A stretch of DNA of 64,000 bases from positions 1,922,001-1,986,000 of the forward strand of contig VCCP01000003.1 of NCBI GenBank assembly GCA_005765155.1, written 5' to 3'. This document shows, piece by piece, positions 48,121 to 60,377 of the stretch (positions are counted from its first letter, which is position 1; every line of letters begins with the position of its first letter). This DNA comes from Zelopaecilomyces penicillatus. Lineage: Eukaryota > Ascomycota > Sordariomycetes > Hypocreales > Pseudodiploosporaceae. Under the pieces are notes generated by a model. It saw only the letters and a list, made by a program, of their open reading frames with translations. It did not search any database and was not told where the DNA came from. Made by a program: the position numbers and the translations under genes.

Positions 48121-49299
48121 ATGTCTCGCACCGCAAAAATTCCACACTGCGTGGGCAACCCGGCTTTCAAACCAGACCAAGTCATTCGTGATACAGTGCG
48201 GTTGAAGGAAGCTCAAGAGTTGTTGACCAAAAATGACCTGTATAATGCGAGTCGTGTATTGTTGGATTTGCCCGAGCAGGACACCTACACTTATCACGCC
48301 ATGACAAGTGTCAAGCTAGCTCAGGTTCAGCATGTTGTGAGTCTAGGCGGCATCAACGGTCTGCATACTTGGTATCGGAACGAAGATGGCTCTCCAGTAA
48401 GCAGTTATCGCCTCATACTGCCGGTGTAGAGGCTGAATCTGATCCAGAGAGACCCCCCACCAGCCGTGGATATTGAGGCATACATTTCAATTTTCAACCC
48501 ATCAACAGCTACTGCGTCAGCCCTCAAGAATTTTGGCATCAATGCCAAAAAGGGCTCTATCCGCTCGGCGGTAGCAGCTAATGTTGAAGGGAAGCGGTAC
48601 CTGCATCCCGCCTTGTTGTCCAAGCTTGTCATCCCCAAGTCCAAGTCCCAGCCCTGCCACAATCCTTATTTTGACTTCTGGGCCTGGTCATGTCGAGCAT
48701 TGGAATGGTGCGGCCCATGTGCGGATTCGGAGCGGGCAGCCACGAGTCATCACGTCCTACCCATTCTGATGCACCATTTCGGTTGTGCAACGCCCTCGCA
48801 CGAGGGGTTGGAGATTTTGAAGACTCTGGCGGCTGGACGTACCATTGCTGACCTGGGGTCTGGAAACGGCTACTGGACATTTCTGCTCCGCTGCTACGGC
48901 TTGATGGTACATGCTGTAGACAATATGCAGAGCGAATGGAGAGTCAATTGGGTGAACGACACAACCATATCGGACGGCGTGAAATGGCTACGGAAACACG
49001 ATGGCGGAAAAGATATGATGTTACTCCTTGTATATCCGATCGTTGGCGGCGGCATTGGGGGAGGCACGGACGGGGGATTCACACGCAGTCTCGTTGACGC
49101 CTATTTGGGTGACACTATTGCTGTTGTTGGGACTCAGAATGGCAACGGATACACAGGCTTCAAAGGCACCACGATGGACCGTTTCATGGAAGAAGAGCAC
49201 AAGGAGTGGACGAAGGTGGTGCAGATTCCTCTTCCAAGCTTCTCGGGCAAGGACGAGGCTCTCTTTGTCTTTCAGCGCGGGGACAGAGCACCGAAATAA
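48121..49299 (+). CDS. Methyltransferase-fold protein of unknown target
   Basis: Two exons, 48121-48396 and 48448-49299, join in phase to 375 residues. The intron is taken as 51 nt (GTAAGC...ATCCAG), because the nearer TAG at 48427-48429 would leave only 33 nt. Near residues 224-239, TIADLGSGNGYWTFLL is a classic SAM-binding motif I, and AVDNMQSEWRVNW follows as the acidic second strand. The N-terminal half (for example DTVRLKEAQELLTKND and PCHNPYFDFWAWSCRALEW) is not a part I can name. Gly-rich PIVGGGIGGGTDGGFTRSLV suggests an inserted loop. It could be a small-molecule or protein methyltransferase, or a non-catalytic member. It is divergent from the LaeA-like gene. Confidence 0.82.
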
Positions 49300-50350
49300 A
49301 TTGACACATTCTTGGGCTACTCTGATCATAATGCAATGGCGCTAAAACAGTGAGGACGCTCTTGCAAAACGGAGAAATTCATCACCTTACATGTACACCG
49401 TTACTGTTGTAGGTGCTCGACTTGAGTCAAGCTTACCTCTTACTACGGAGTACCTTACTTGGGGTACTTGGCAAGGCCGAGAGAGGCTGGGCGGCAAGCA
49501 CGGCACTTACAACGCCACCGCAGCGGGCAAGCCGAGATCGTTTCTCTTGAAATGCAAGCGCGGAAGAATCAGACCCCCAATTATCAATATCTAGAAAAGT
49601 ATAGGGTACTTTTTGTGTCCGCAATTGCATATAATCAGTGGAGAGGGTGAGGCTGCGTGAGGCTGTGGCGTCACGCATACAGCCAGCCGCCTTACCTGTA
49701 TAGTACTCTTTTTTCCCTTCGCACATACACTGAAGGATTACAAGATGCAGGTAGGCAAAGTACTAAGGTAACGTTGTGTCATTTTCCATGTAATAGCTAA
49801 CCGTTGTCAAAAAACCCAGCCAGGCCCTTTATCTGATACTTCCTTTGTCCTGGGGCGCTTGAGTGAGTATCTCTCCCCTCGCTCTCTCTCATATGGCGGT
49901 CGTAACCGACGGCGAGCAGGTGAGATAAGCGCCCAGCAGAGCAACGCGCACCTGTTGGTCGCTAGTTCAGGCTGTTCTGTTTCAGCTTAGAGTCAGCCAT
50001 CCCGCCGTAGGGCTCAAGGGCCTGCAGAAGCTCCCCCGCTAGTGCGTAATGGTGCAGCAGAGGTGCAGACCAGCCAGGTTTGCAAGTCCAGCAACAGCTT
50101 CCATGGCCAGGTTGCCTTGGCACTCTCGCTCTCCTCTTCTCACCTCCATCACTTCGAGGTCTTTTTTTTCTTCTCCTTCCACTCTCTTGAAAAATTCAGT
50201 GTCCTGCGAATACACCAAACAAAGGGAGTGTTTGGAGGAGTACACCTTTCAAGGCAGAAGCACCAGAGCATTCAACCCCCCTCACTTGTCTTCAAAACCC
50301 CCACCACCCACCACCCACCACCCACTCCTCAAAAACCACTGCCTACCATC
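49300..50350. other. Intergenic region and annexin leader
   Basis: About 1 kb. The last 250 bases are CT-rich and look like the annexin 5' leader. Frames there are open, but the annexin frame has no ATG before 50351. I see no further gene. Confidence 0.55.
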
Positions 50351-52910
50351 ATGTCCCTCGCTGTCGACAGCGACCGTGGCAAGGGCCGGTCAAGGTCGCA
50401 TTCCCGTGATCGCCGCTCTAAGGGCGAGCCTGCGCGGGAGACAGCATCATATGCTGATATACGCGAACCGAGCTATGTCTATCCTGAGGATGACTTGGAT
50501 GGCCGATACAAGTCCAGTCGTCGTCGCGACGAGGTGCCTGGTGGCGCTTTACCATATCCAGCAGAAGGTGGTTTAGGCCCAATGCTACCTGGTAGTCAGT
50601 CTCTCTACAATTACGACCATGTACAGCCTATCTATCGCACAGCCTCGCCGCCGCAGGAATCTCAATATCGCAGTTCAAAGGACAAGGTGCAGAGCACGCT
50701 TCCAGGGGCTTTTCCCGAGGACGACGGATCTAAGCCTGACAGCCAGGATGAGCGACGCGCTCGTTATGCGGACAACCGGGATAGCCAGTACACTCAAGGA
50801 AACAAGTCAAGCAAGGAGGGGCCCCGAGTCCGCTATGCAGAGCCTCGACAGGACAATTATGGCCGAGATGGGCCTCAAGATGACAAGCTTAAGTTCTTAC
50901 CTCAAAAGTATAGCCGCACCTATGATGACGAGGCCAACAAGAAGAAGGATCCCCGCACAAAGAAGGGGCGCGATGAAGACCACCTGGCATACGGAAAACT
51001 ACCAGGTCCTTCCCGGTCAGCTAAAACAGAGTCGCCCCCTACCTATGGAAGTTACATAACAGGATCACAGTCACAGTCAAGCGACAAGCGCTCTTCTCAA
51101 TATGCTGATAGCAATTTCGATCAGCAGAGGCGGCCCAATACCATGGATGCTGATGAGTATGGCTCAAGACAGTCCCTACGAGATCTCCCGTACAGAGAAG
51201 GTCCTCCGAGTTCGAAAATGAGAGATGATGTTGGTGATCCAAGACGAACTTCGGGTTCCGATCGCGAGGATCCCGGCCCCAAAAAGTCTCACAGGAGCTC
51301 GCAGAGAGACGACCCTCGTAGTTCAAAACCCAATGTTTTGACTGTTGAACCCAGTGGCCGCGACCGCGATCGGTCTCGGGAGCGTCGCAGGGACAAATCG
51401 CCTGGCCCCTCATCATTAGCTGTGGGGTTGGATCATCGCGAAAGGGACAGATCCCGAGATAGGCGCGGTAGTGGTCGGGACAAATCTCCTCAACCTCCGG
51501 CAGCCCGCATGTCTTCTCTATCGGTAGATATGGGACGCCCCATGGCTCTTTCTCTTGCAGCGGCCCCAGGATCACCACTGCTCGAATCTTACCACGGAAC
51601 ATATCAGGACTGTTCGCCCATGCCCTCGCCGCTCCTTTTAGCTTCCCGCCATCCCAGTGACGACCTTAGAATTGTGGAGGCTCTCTCTCCTCTCAACTCG
51701 GATGTTGAAGGGGACGGCAAGAGACGGAGTCGGCGAGCTCGTTTTCATGACCCAGAAGATATTGCCACTCGAATCGCAGATGCACTCAAGGGCCACCGAC
51801 CACCTCAAATCGAACCCCTCATCGAAGTTCTTCCTAGTCTTACCCATGAGCAGGTCATGGAGCTTCGTACTGAATACAAACGGTTGGTTAAGACTGGCTC
51901 CGAGCGAAAGGGCGTCAACGTCGCCAAGCATATTCGTGCGCGCCTTAAGGATGAGGATTCAAACCTCATGAAGGCATGTTACTCTGTTGCCCTCGGAAAA
52001 TGGGAGAGCGAAGCGTACTGGGCAAATTTCTGGTATCAAGGTGACAAGACACGTCGCGAATTATTGATCGAATCATTGATGGGTCGGACCAACTACGAAA
52101 TCCGACAAATCAAGGACGCGTTTACAGATAAGAAGTACGACAACAGCATCACAAAGTGCATGAAGACTGAATTGAAAGAAGACAAGTTCAAAAAGGCGAT
52201 TTTGATGGTGTTGGATGAGCGCAGAATGGAAGATTATGATGCTTACGGCCGCAAGCTTCCAATCGACTACAAACTAGTGGACCATGATGTTGATGATTTA
52301 CGCAAAGCCGTCAAATCTGATAAGGGGGGTGAAACCTTGATGATCTCCATTATTGTTCAGAGAAGTGATGCCCACTTGCGTGAAGTCCTTCAAGAGTACG
52401 AACATCACTATCGCGCAAATTTTGCTCGCGAAGCTCTCAAGAAAAGCGGAAATCTTGTGGTATTTAATCCCCTTTTCTTTTATCTCATTATTGCATCTCG
52501 TTGCTCATATGCACACTCACTTTGATATTGTCTATCCCCTCAATCCGGCGCTGGTAACACATTATCATTGCTAACAATTGGACCTACAGGGCGAACTCCT
52601 TGCTCATATTCTCAATGGCGTCATTAACCGTCCCGTCCGTGACGCCTTGTTATTGCACCATGCTCTCACGGCCTCACGCAAGGACGATCTTCGCCGCGAG
52701 CTCCTTATATCACGCCTCGTCCGTTTCCATTGGGAGCCCGTTCACATGCAGGCTGTCAAGAAGGCTTACCGTGAGCGATATGGACATGACCTTCAGGACG
52801 CGGTTCGTGATGCAACCAGCAGCAAATGGGGAAAATTTTGCAGTGAGCTTTGCATCGCCCGGATGCCCGATGATGTGCGGAGAATGGAAAGGGTTGAGAA
52901 AACCAGATAA
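50351..52910 (+). CDS. Fungal annexin with long charged N-terminal region
   Basis: Annexins bind acidic phospholipid membranes, usually through calcium. Exons are 50351-52459 and 52590-52910, giving 809 residues; the donor GTATTT keeps KSGNLV-GELLAHILNG, the pattern of an annexin repeat. The start is the first in-frame ATG (MSLAVDSDRGKGRSRSHSRD). Residues 1-460 are disordered and rich in Arg, Ser, Asp and Pro, with RDRDRSRERRRDKSPG-type runs that resemble SR regions. The annexin core spans about 465-800 (PEDIATRIADALKG; LTHEQVMELRTEYKRL; AKHIRARLKDE; LLIESLMGRTNYEIRQIKDAF). I do not see clear GxGT calcium loops in the repeats, so calcium binding may be weak or absent. It converges on RQC2. 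Family assignment is firm; the role of the N-terminal region is unknown. Confidence 0.9.
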
Positions 52911-53189
52911 AAGAGTAAGAGTTTCGTTTTACGCGCTGGAAATATAGACTGTATTTATCTCCAGTGAGTATATTGTGCTTCAAAAGGGTCGTCAAAACTG
53001 TACACAGTTGATGGGGTAAGGCTTTCGGCTAGTGTGAAAACACTGCAGTGTTTTGCCTAGGATTTTGTAGTTTGATGCTACTAGGAATATATGCCTTGGC
53101 GAGTGTTGTCATAAAATTGTGTTGCATCATCGGCAAGGCTAGATCTTACAGGATGAAATTGTAAACTAGATCATATAGCAAAGACTGCT

Positions 53190-56100
53190 CTAGGATCTTT
53201 TTGAGCCTTTCCCACCTCTTCCTCCCTTACTCTGGCCCTTTTGACCCCCACCACCTCGTCCACCACCGCCACCACTAGAAGCCCCTCCTGCCATCATTAT
53301 CCTGACTTTGCCAACCGGCACGCAGTTGACAAGCTCCTCGGGCTTGAGCGTCTTGATGAGCTCAACTTCACGAGGCCACATCTTTTCTGTATCTCGAGCA
53401 GATTCGTCAACAACACCTTTCTTTCCAGAGTCTGCCTTCCACTTTTCCATAACCTCCTTGACTGCTTTCCCTTTCTTCATGGCGCCAGGCTGCATCTTTG
53501 CTTTGTACTTTAATCTACCTAGGGCACTCCATGGAGCACAAATTGGTATGGCCTCAAGAATTTCATCGCCAAAAAGTGGTGATCCCACAAGAGCATCCAG
53601 AGCCACTACGTTCCCAAGGTCGTCGAGGTTGGGTGTTTCTACTCCTTCGAGCATCATGGCTCGGCGGGCCTCTTCGTGTTCAGCCGCTTCTTTCTGCTTG
53701 CGCGAGTGTTGAGCTCTGCGACGCTCTTTGGCAGCCTCAAGGTCGGCCATGCGTTTCGCCCTAGATTCTGCTTCTGCTTCGGCCCGGTGGCGACCAGCTG
53801 CCGCACCAATCAATGCCTCGGCAGCAGCTCGATCCTCTTCATCCTGATGCTTGTATTTATTGGCAATCTTTTTGGCTTTGCCTTTTTGACCACGCTTTGT
53901 CGGTCCCGTGTGTACTGTTGTTGGTACTTGAGAGTTTGTCAAAAGGGTATCAGAAGCCCCGGTAATGGGCTCACGTGCGTTTTCGCTATTCGTGTCATCT
54001 TCTCGCTGTTCGTTCTCCTCTTCTCCTTCATCTTTGGTTGCCTGTCCCGTTTTATTGGCAACAGTATGATCATCAAGTCTCATTTCCAACATTTCTTGTT
54101 CCATCTGTTCTCTAGCTTGAATCTTGTGATGGGAAGTTTGGAGCGGGTTCATACGATCATCATCAAAGTCCGGGAGATCTGCGTCAGAGTCTCCATCTGA
54201 CTCATCCGAGTCATCTAGAGGGGTTTTTGGTCTTAACTCTGTTATATCCACACTCTGTTCTTCGGTTGCCGTCACCTGTTCCATTGTGACGTCTTCAGCA
54301 TTGGTGGAATCAGCAGTCGTATCGTTATCATGCAATCGATGCTTGACATGTTTGGCTTTGCTCTCCTCGCTGACTTTGAATATGATACCCAATCCTAGAA
54401 GTAACTGAGCTGGTGGGAGGAAGTTTCTCGTGCCTTGGACCGTAAAGCTGCCAGTGGGTAAAAATTCTCCTGTGGCAGCTAACTTGGATACCTGGTCAGC
54501 ATTTACCCACCAAGCACTCATTCCGGCTTTCGAGTCCCAAGCCTCGGAAGAGCACACAGAAAACGAACCAGCTTGGGATAAGGTCGAGGGAGGAATGGGT
54601 GCGTCCGGTGTACTTGGTTTGTTCTTGATCACTACGCTCGATGCACCACGCAGATCTGCGTGACAATAGACGTCGCCTTTCCGCAAATATTTCAAGTAGA
54701 TCATTTCGTTCTGCTGGGCATCTTTGCCTCCAATGACCAAATAACCATCAGATGAGATAAACCACATGAATTTCTCAAACCACATGGGTGTTCGAATAGG
54801 TTGCAGGAGCGCTTTCTCCTGTTTCAATCCCTTCTTCAAATCTTCCGCTATTTTCTGTTCCGTGCTCTTCAAGGCCTTTGTCGCCTGTATTTGGGTTTTC
54901 TCCTCTTTAACCGCGGCTGTCCTTCGTTGATCGTAGTATTCTCGGGCATTGCCCCAGGGGGATATAGCTAACACGATGTCGACCGTCAGGTTGTTTTGCT
55001 GGGTTTTTTTATTGTCAGGAGAGCTATCGTCACTCTCATCTTCGGTGTCATCATTTTCTGTCTCGTATGGGTTACTCTGTTCTTCAGCTTCACCTCCAGC
55101 ATGCTCCTCTTCCGCTAGGGTAAGCGTGATTATATTGTCTGAGAGTCTCAGCGGTAGATTGATAATCTCAGCAACCGGATTGTGCCGCTTCTGTTCTCTT
55201 TCAACCAATTTGCCAATATCCACCCAATCCATGCCCTGGGCTATGAGACCTTGGACCGCATCCATGGCCTCTTGAACTCGTTCTACATTCGCCTCGATAG
55301 CAGCTGCTTTGCGGAAATTCATAAGCTGAGAATCTTGTAAGCCTTCTATTCTCTTGGCTTGATCTTGTCTTGCCAATTCAAGCTTTCTCTTGGCGGTTTC
55401 TTCCCTCAATGCGAGACGTGATTCAAGCTTCTGTCCTTCTAACGATGAAAAGAATTCGTCAACGGTCTGATTATAACCGGCAAATTCCAAAACATGGACG
55501 GACGGATCGTCTAACAGCTTTTGGGGAATAAACGGGTGGAAATCCTCATATAGAAGATGCGCTCGATCCGGCATTAAGCCGTTCTGTGCCTGTTCTTCTA
55601 GCCCCTCTGATGATCTCGATATATGTTTGGCGAAAATATACCCAGGGCAAACTGCCGACGATGTGATTTTCTCAACTATGTCGCAAGCCTCTGAGAGCAA
55701 TATAACCAATTGGTTCAGGAGATCATCATTTTCAAGTATGTCAGCGGGTTTGGCGGTCGTATCGAAGTGATTTGCTTGAAGTATATGGTCGACTAACACG
55801 GGCGGTAGTTCTGTGATAGAAACTGCCAGGCTTTTGCGCAAATCACCTCCTGGCTTCCTTTTCAATTTTTTCCCCGAAGCAACATTGGTCTCTGACTTTT
55901 GAACTGCCGTATGTAAGGCATCTCTAATCCTTTCCTTGGTCAACGGCGGGATGCCAGAGAAATTCTGTCTATTCTCAAGTGAATATTGTAAGCCCACTTG
56001 TTGGGGTTCCTGTCCTTCGCCTTCGTGAACATTTCGCGAGATGGTCAAGATTTTTAGGTCGGCATCGGTGAGTATAATATTCCCACTCTACTCCAACACC

Positions 56101-56555
56101 AGTTAGTGTGTAGTAATCAATAGTGTATATGAAATTCGGGCTTGACATACAGCAAAAAATTCTAGGAAGAGTCTGTATTGTCCCTCGCTAAACTGAAACT
56201 CAAGGATACGATCCGTCCCGACCTGTGCGACTGATGTCAATCTCCGGGTTTTGAGGAACTTCCGGAGCCTGGCGACGAAGGCCGAGGGCGATGCAGCAGT
56301 TGTGCGAGCGAAGTCTGTCAGATGACAGCGAAATCCAGTGTCTATCAGAAGCTGCTTTTTACTTTCGGGTTTTGCAAACTTTAGAAGCAGGATTTTGGAC
56401 GAGAGATCATAGATATTAGCCAACCGCAGTGTCACTAAGCTCTCTTGGAGCTCGTGAGCAATGACCTAGGAGACAAGTATATTAGAGAAATCAAACACGA
56501 CCGTGTCAACTAGTAGCAGTACCTTGACGTCTAGGGATGAGAATCTTTGCTTCAT
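53190..56555 (-). CDS. RQC2: Ribosome quality-control factor Rqc2/Tae2 (NEMF, NFACT family)
   Basis: Rqc2 binds stalled 60S subunits with peptidyl-tRNA, recruits the Ltn1 ubiquitin ligase and directs addition of C-terminal Ala/Thr tails. Exons on the minus strand are 56555-56523, 56465-56151 and 56087-53190, joined to 1081 residues, close to the yeast protein. The start MKQRFSSLDVK and following VIAHELQESLVTLRLANIYD are the family N-terminus, and SGNIILTDADLKIL continues it after intron 2. A coiled-coil middle follows (EEKTQIQATKALKSTEQKI). The NFACT-R domain starts near 550 (MWFEKFMWFISSDGYLVIGG), with DVYCHADLRGASSVVI near 590. Then come acidic linkers, the NFACT-C region and a Gly/Lys-rich tail (GGGGGRGGGGQKGQSKGG). 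Introns are 57 and 63 nt. Identification is secure. Confidence 0.95.
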
Positions 56556-59330
56556 CCTGGATGAAGCTATCAAGCCGTAATCGTGGTAACACAGAACTTC
56601 GGGGATATCAGACCAACGTGGGGTAATCAATCATCGCGGGGCAAACTTCCAGCAACTCCATATATGCTTGTCACGTGAGCTTACTGAGTATGAATCGACC
56701 CGACGTTTTGTCGTCATGTTCGTCTTCGTAACCATGGCTTTACGACCAAATATGGTGACTCAGTTTGACTGGCTCGCACAGTACAATAGCTTGGTATTGA
56801 AAGAAGTTGGGCAAGCTTATATTTACATATGAGGGGCATGGCTGGAAAACACCAGCTTCGAAGGCATTAAAAAGGCCCCCCATACATCCATTGCCGGGTA
56901 GCAATTGCTTGGCCCAAATCATATATACCCGTATCACAGTTCGTCGTTCGAGGCAATGCTTCAGAATGGCTTCAGCCGAACCATTCCTTACATAATACTC
57001 CGTTCCTTGCCCAATGTACCTTCACGGCTTGCAGACTGAGAGCCTCACCTCAAAGGAATTACAGCAATCACCACCGCCACTTCGATTGGCTACCTGTATG
57101 TACAATTTTCGGGGCTGAAACAACAATACGTGTAGCATTTCCTCCTCAACCCGAGGATGCACATGCCAACAAACCGCCGATCTTGAATCAAGCCATAACG
57201 CGGTTCACATCAACCAGCCAACCAAACACCCCTCCCTACATAGTTGTGTGTGGAGGGCATGGTCGAGACGCGTCGCAGCGCAGCACTTTGATGGGCTGCT
57301 CACCTCCGAGAAACTTTCTCTAATTAATTACAATTATTTGGTTAGAGTCGATCCACCCACTTGGCCCAGACCGATCTCCCGCCGTACAGTGCACGCAAAG
57401 ATGAAAGCCGTACACCATACCTACCCTGTGTAGGAGATCGCGCTTGTGGCCCAAGAGAAGACTACAAGCTGACTGCATAGCTTCATGAATCTCACACAGT
57501 AAAACCTGTACAGCCCGTGCAACCCTCCCAGAAAGTCTGCAGCCCATGGGCGATGTCACAGTGATTTAATGAAGCTAGGTAACTTGTAATGGTGCTGCAA
57601 AATGTATCCTGCTGGCGTCAATTGAACTCGCTGTTGCTTCATACAGCAGAGTCTGTCAATTCAAGTGTGGCAGATGCAATGAGCGGGATTTCGATGCTCA
57701 ATGGGCGAGGATGCATGTCTGGCTGATGATCCATGGGGGAAATGAGGACCCAAGAGTGGGTGCAGAGTGCTCTGAGAAAAGACCAATGGATGAGGGGGAG
57801 GATGTTCCAGCCAGCCGAGCCCAAGCCCACATTAGGATGCTACGGTTGATTAAGGAGTGCAATCATACGAATATTACGGGGCATTATTTCGTACTCACCA
57901 AATCAACGACGTAATAATGCGTCTGGACGCAAGTGTTGTGAGCCGGCCTGCAGCGTGGGTACATGTATATCTCAGTGGACAGTCCAATGATGACTTCCCA
58001 CGATGACCAGACGCAGGCAGGGGGTGGCCAGGAACACATACGGAGGGTGGATACGAATTCCAGGAATGATCAAAAGCTGCGCATTAACAGGGGCAATGAG
58101 CTGGTCCAACAGGACATTCAACCAGGGCGAATTGTACAATTGGATCTGACGATCGGAAGTGATAATTCCCAGCCATCTCTGTTTCCCTACTGCATATGTC
58201 AATGTAACTGTCAGCGAGTCTAGGCCTGGAAAGCACAAGTGGGTGGTGAAGGTGAAGACAAGACCGGAGTTTCACCAGGGCAGCCGTCGTCAAAGACAAA
58301 TTTCTCCTATGTACAGTGCATGTGCACTTGGCTTGTCGCAAGCTCTGATCTGCTAGGAAAGTTTGCAGTAGTGGTGCCAGAGTGAAGTCAATCCAATGCC
58401 AACATTTGCCCCGCACAACATTGCGGATTCTTCATCAGCGGCAATGAAATACTTGGCCAATTGGAACTGGATACCTTAACTGAGCTGTAGGAAGAAGGCC
58501 CTCCTTCAAAGAGCTGCAGAGCAAAACAATGAGGCAAGGGAGAATCTGGCCGCAGACGAGCAGTCCGTGCCCGGATGAGGTGCGACAAGAGTAATCACCG
58601 AGAAGACAGAGCTGTGCAGGGACATGCGATGGTCGGCTGCTTGCTGCGCCATCAAAACAAACACAGAAAGATTGGCCTAGGCCAAGAAGCCAGTTTGGCC
58701 AGGTACCTGGGGGTGGGCTAGGCACCAACGGGTCCTGATTTGTTGCCTGGCCTGGCTGCTGAGACGCCGGCCCGTGACAACGACGCAGTGAGGACGAAAT
58801 GGCATGGATGGCAGGGTTGGCTTGGGATGGCTGGAGTGGTGTCAGTGAGTTTACACAGAGAGGCTGGGGTGGAGTCGAGGGCGGAGGGAGGCGGGAGCAG
58901 GCGCCAGGCCTAGACCGCTTTGGGCGGAAATAAACAACAGACCCCCCAGCTCAGGCGCCAAGCTTGCCAGGGAAACACGTCGAGCTGCTGCAGCGCTCAC
59001 CCTGTGCCTCACGTTCCTCTTGTTCTTGGGCGTCCTGAGCTCGCCCTCCTTTCGCCCTCCGCAGCAACGGCCGGTGGACGCAACAACAAGCCCCCGTGTG
59101 TCCAATCCAGCCCCCGTCCTCAAAACCCATCGTGCGTCTGCAACTTGTCGTTCGAATTATCTTCTCCTCCAATTATCACAGTCCACCTCAAGAAACCAAA
59201 GACAAGCAGAAAAGACAACAAAGAGGCTTTCGTTCCTCTATCTTTTCTCCTTCTCTTCGACTTTTGTTTCTAGGAACAAGAGCTTGAGGATCCTTCTTAT
59301 CTTCCTTTCGTGCTACGGAAGGTTGTATGA
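56556..59330. other. Long intergenic region upstream of HEX-1
   Basis: About 2.8 kb with no supportable gene. Sequence from about 58850 to 59300 is C- and T-rich and ATG-free, so it is the likely promoter and long leader of HEX-1. The first ATG in that leader is at 59327 and opens a 15-codon upstream frame ending TGA at 59372-59374. Confidence 0.5.
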
Positions 59331-60377
59331 GAAGATTCTCTCGCGCCCGTGAAAGTCGTCAACCTGGACTTTGAAGCCCGCGTCCCCGTGCCCTTCAGCA
59401 TCTTCCCCTCGACCTACAAGGACAGTCAGTCCCAGACCAGTATCCAAGCGACCCACGAAGAGGTTGACCTAAGCCTCCCGAACAAGCAACCAGCCGGACG
59501 GGAAGGTCAATTCTCTTCTTACACCGCATCCGCCGAGCTCCCTCCTCGCAACGACTCTCAATTCCATCAGGAAGAGGTCCATTTCTCGCGTGAAGAAGAT
59601 CATTACCGCCGTCCCGGTTTCCAGTCTGAGCACATTGTCCAGGACGAGTACCGGTAAGCATAATCCATTTTCTTTGATTCAATTGAGACAGCCTTAGTGT
59701 CCTCGCGCGTCGAGGGCTGTCCAGAAGCAATGTTTTCCCTGTTATTCTTTTGCCCAATCTCAGCCATTGAACGCAATGGCTCCCCCAGGGTGCGAGTCGC
59801 CTCAGAACCGCGGCAAAAAGCCGAGGACCCATGGTCGTGCATATGTGGCCCCTTCAAGGGGGTTCCTTTTGCCGGTCTTGGTCACCGCTTCTGATACCCT
59901 GGTTCAGGGGTCGGGATCCACTAGTCATGTTGGCCCGGAAACAATAACAAACAACATTAACTCAGGAATTTCTCTGACTAACTTTCCATTTCAGACCTGC
60001 AACCACTCGCCCCGAGTACATTGACACTCACATTGAGATCGACAATCACCGTCAACCTCCACCCAATCCCATTGACGTTGCCGAGCGTGAAGCCCGTGAA
60101 CGTTTCCGTCCCCAGTACAACTACTCTGCTACTGTAGACACCCCTTCGCGTCCTCACTTCCAATCACAGAACTTCCACGTCAACGAGTACACCGTTGAGG
60201 GACGTTCTTCTCAACCCACCTTCCAGGAAAGCATCCAAGTCAACGAGTACACCGTTGACGGACGCTCTTCTCAACCTAGCTTCAATCAAGAAGTAAAGGT
60301 CTCCCCAGAAACCGTTCAACCAGTCCGCTTCAGCCTCGCTGAACAAAAATCCAAGATGGGTTACTACGATGAAGACG
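59331..60377 (+). CDS. Upstream in-frame exons of a longer HEX-1 isoform
   Basis: A frame open from 59331 to 59653 splices (donor GTAAGC, acceptor TTTCAG) across a 341-nt intron to 59995-60377. It then runs without a stop into the HEX-1 start codon and body, adding up to 228 residues. The sequence is hydrophilic (Gln, Glu, Arg, Ser, Pro) and is not low-quality leader. It contains four tandem 20-residue units (60116-60355), the last ending exactly at the HEX-1 ATG. No in-frame ATG is visible in the first exon, so the true start is unresolved. It may lie in an undetected upstream exon, or the ATG at 59327 may be joined by an extra splice. Alternative hex1 products with N-terminal extensions are known in some filamentous fungi, from memory. 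Confidence 0.55.
60116..60355 (+). repeat. Four tandem 60-bp (20-residue) repeats in HEX-1 extension
   Basis: Units start at 60116, 60176, 60236 and 60296. The two central copies are nearly identical (V-N-E-Y-T-V-[ED]-G-R-S-S-Q-P-x-F). The outer copies are degenerate but keep Thr-Val at positions 6-7. The array ends at the base before the ATG of the short HEX-1 form. Confidence 0.8.

Noticed and set aside
48397..48429. 33-nt intron ending at the nearer TAG in the methyltransferase-like gene
   Set aside because: It is shorter than the other introns seen here (46 nt or more). The next AG in the same phase gives a normal 51-nt intron.
59327..59374. ATG at 59327 as simple start of the long HEX-1 form
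   Set aside because: It is in a different frame from the extension and meets a stop after 15 codons. It would need an extra splice for which I see no good donor-acceptor pair.
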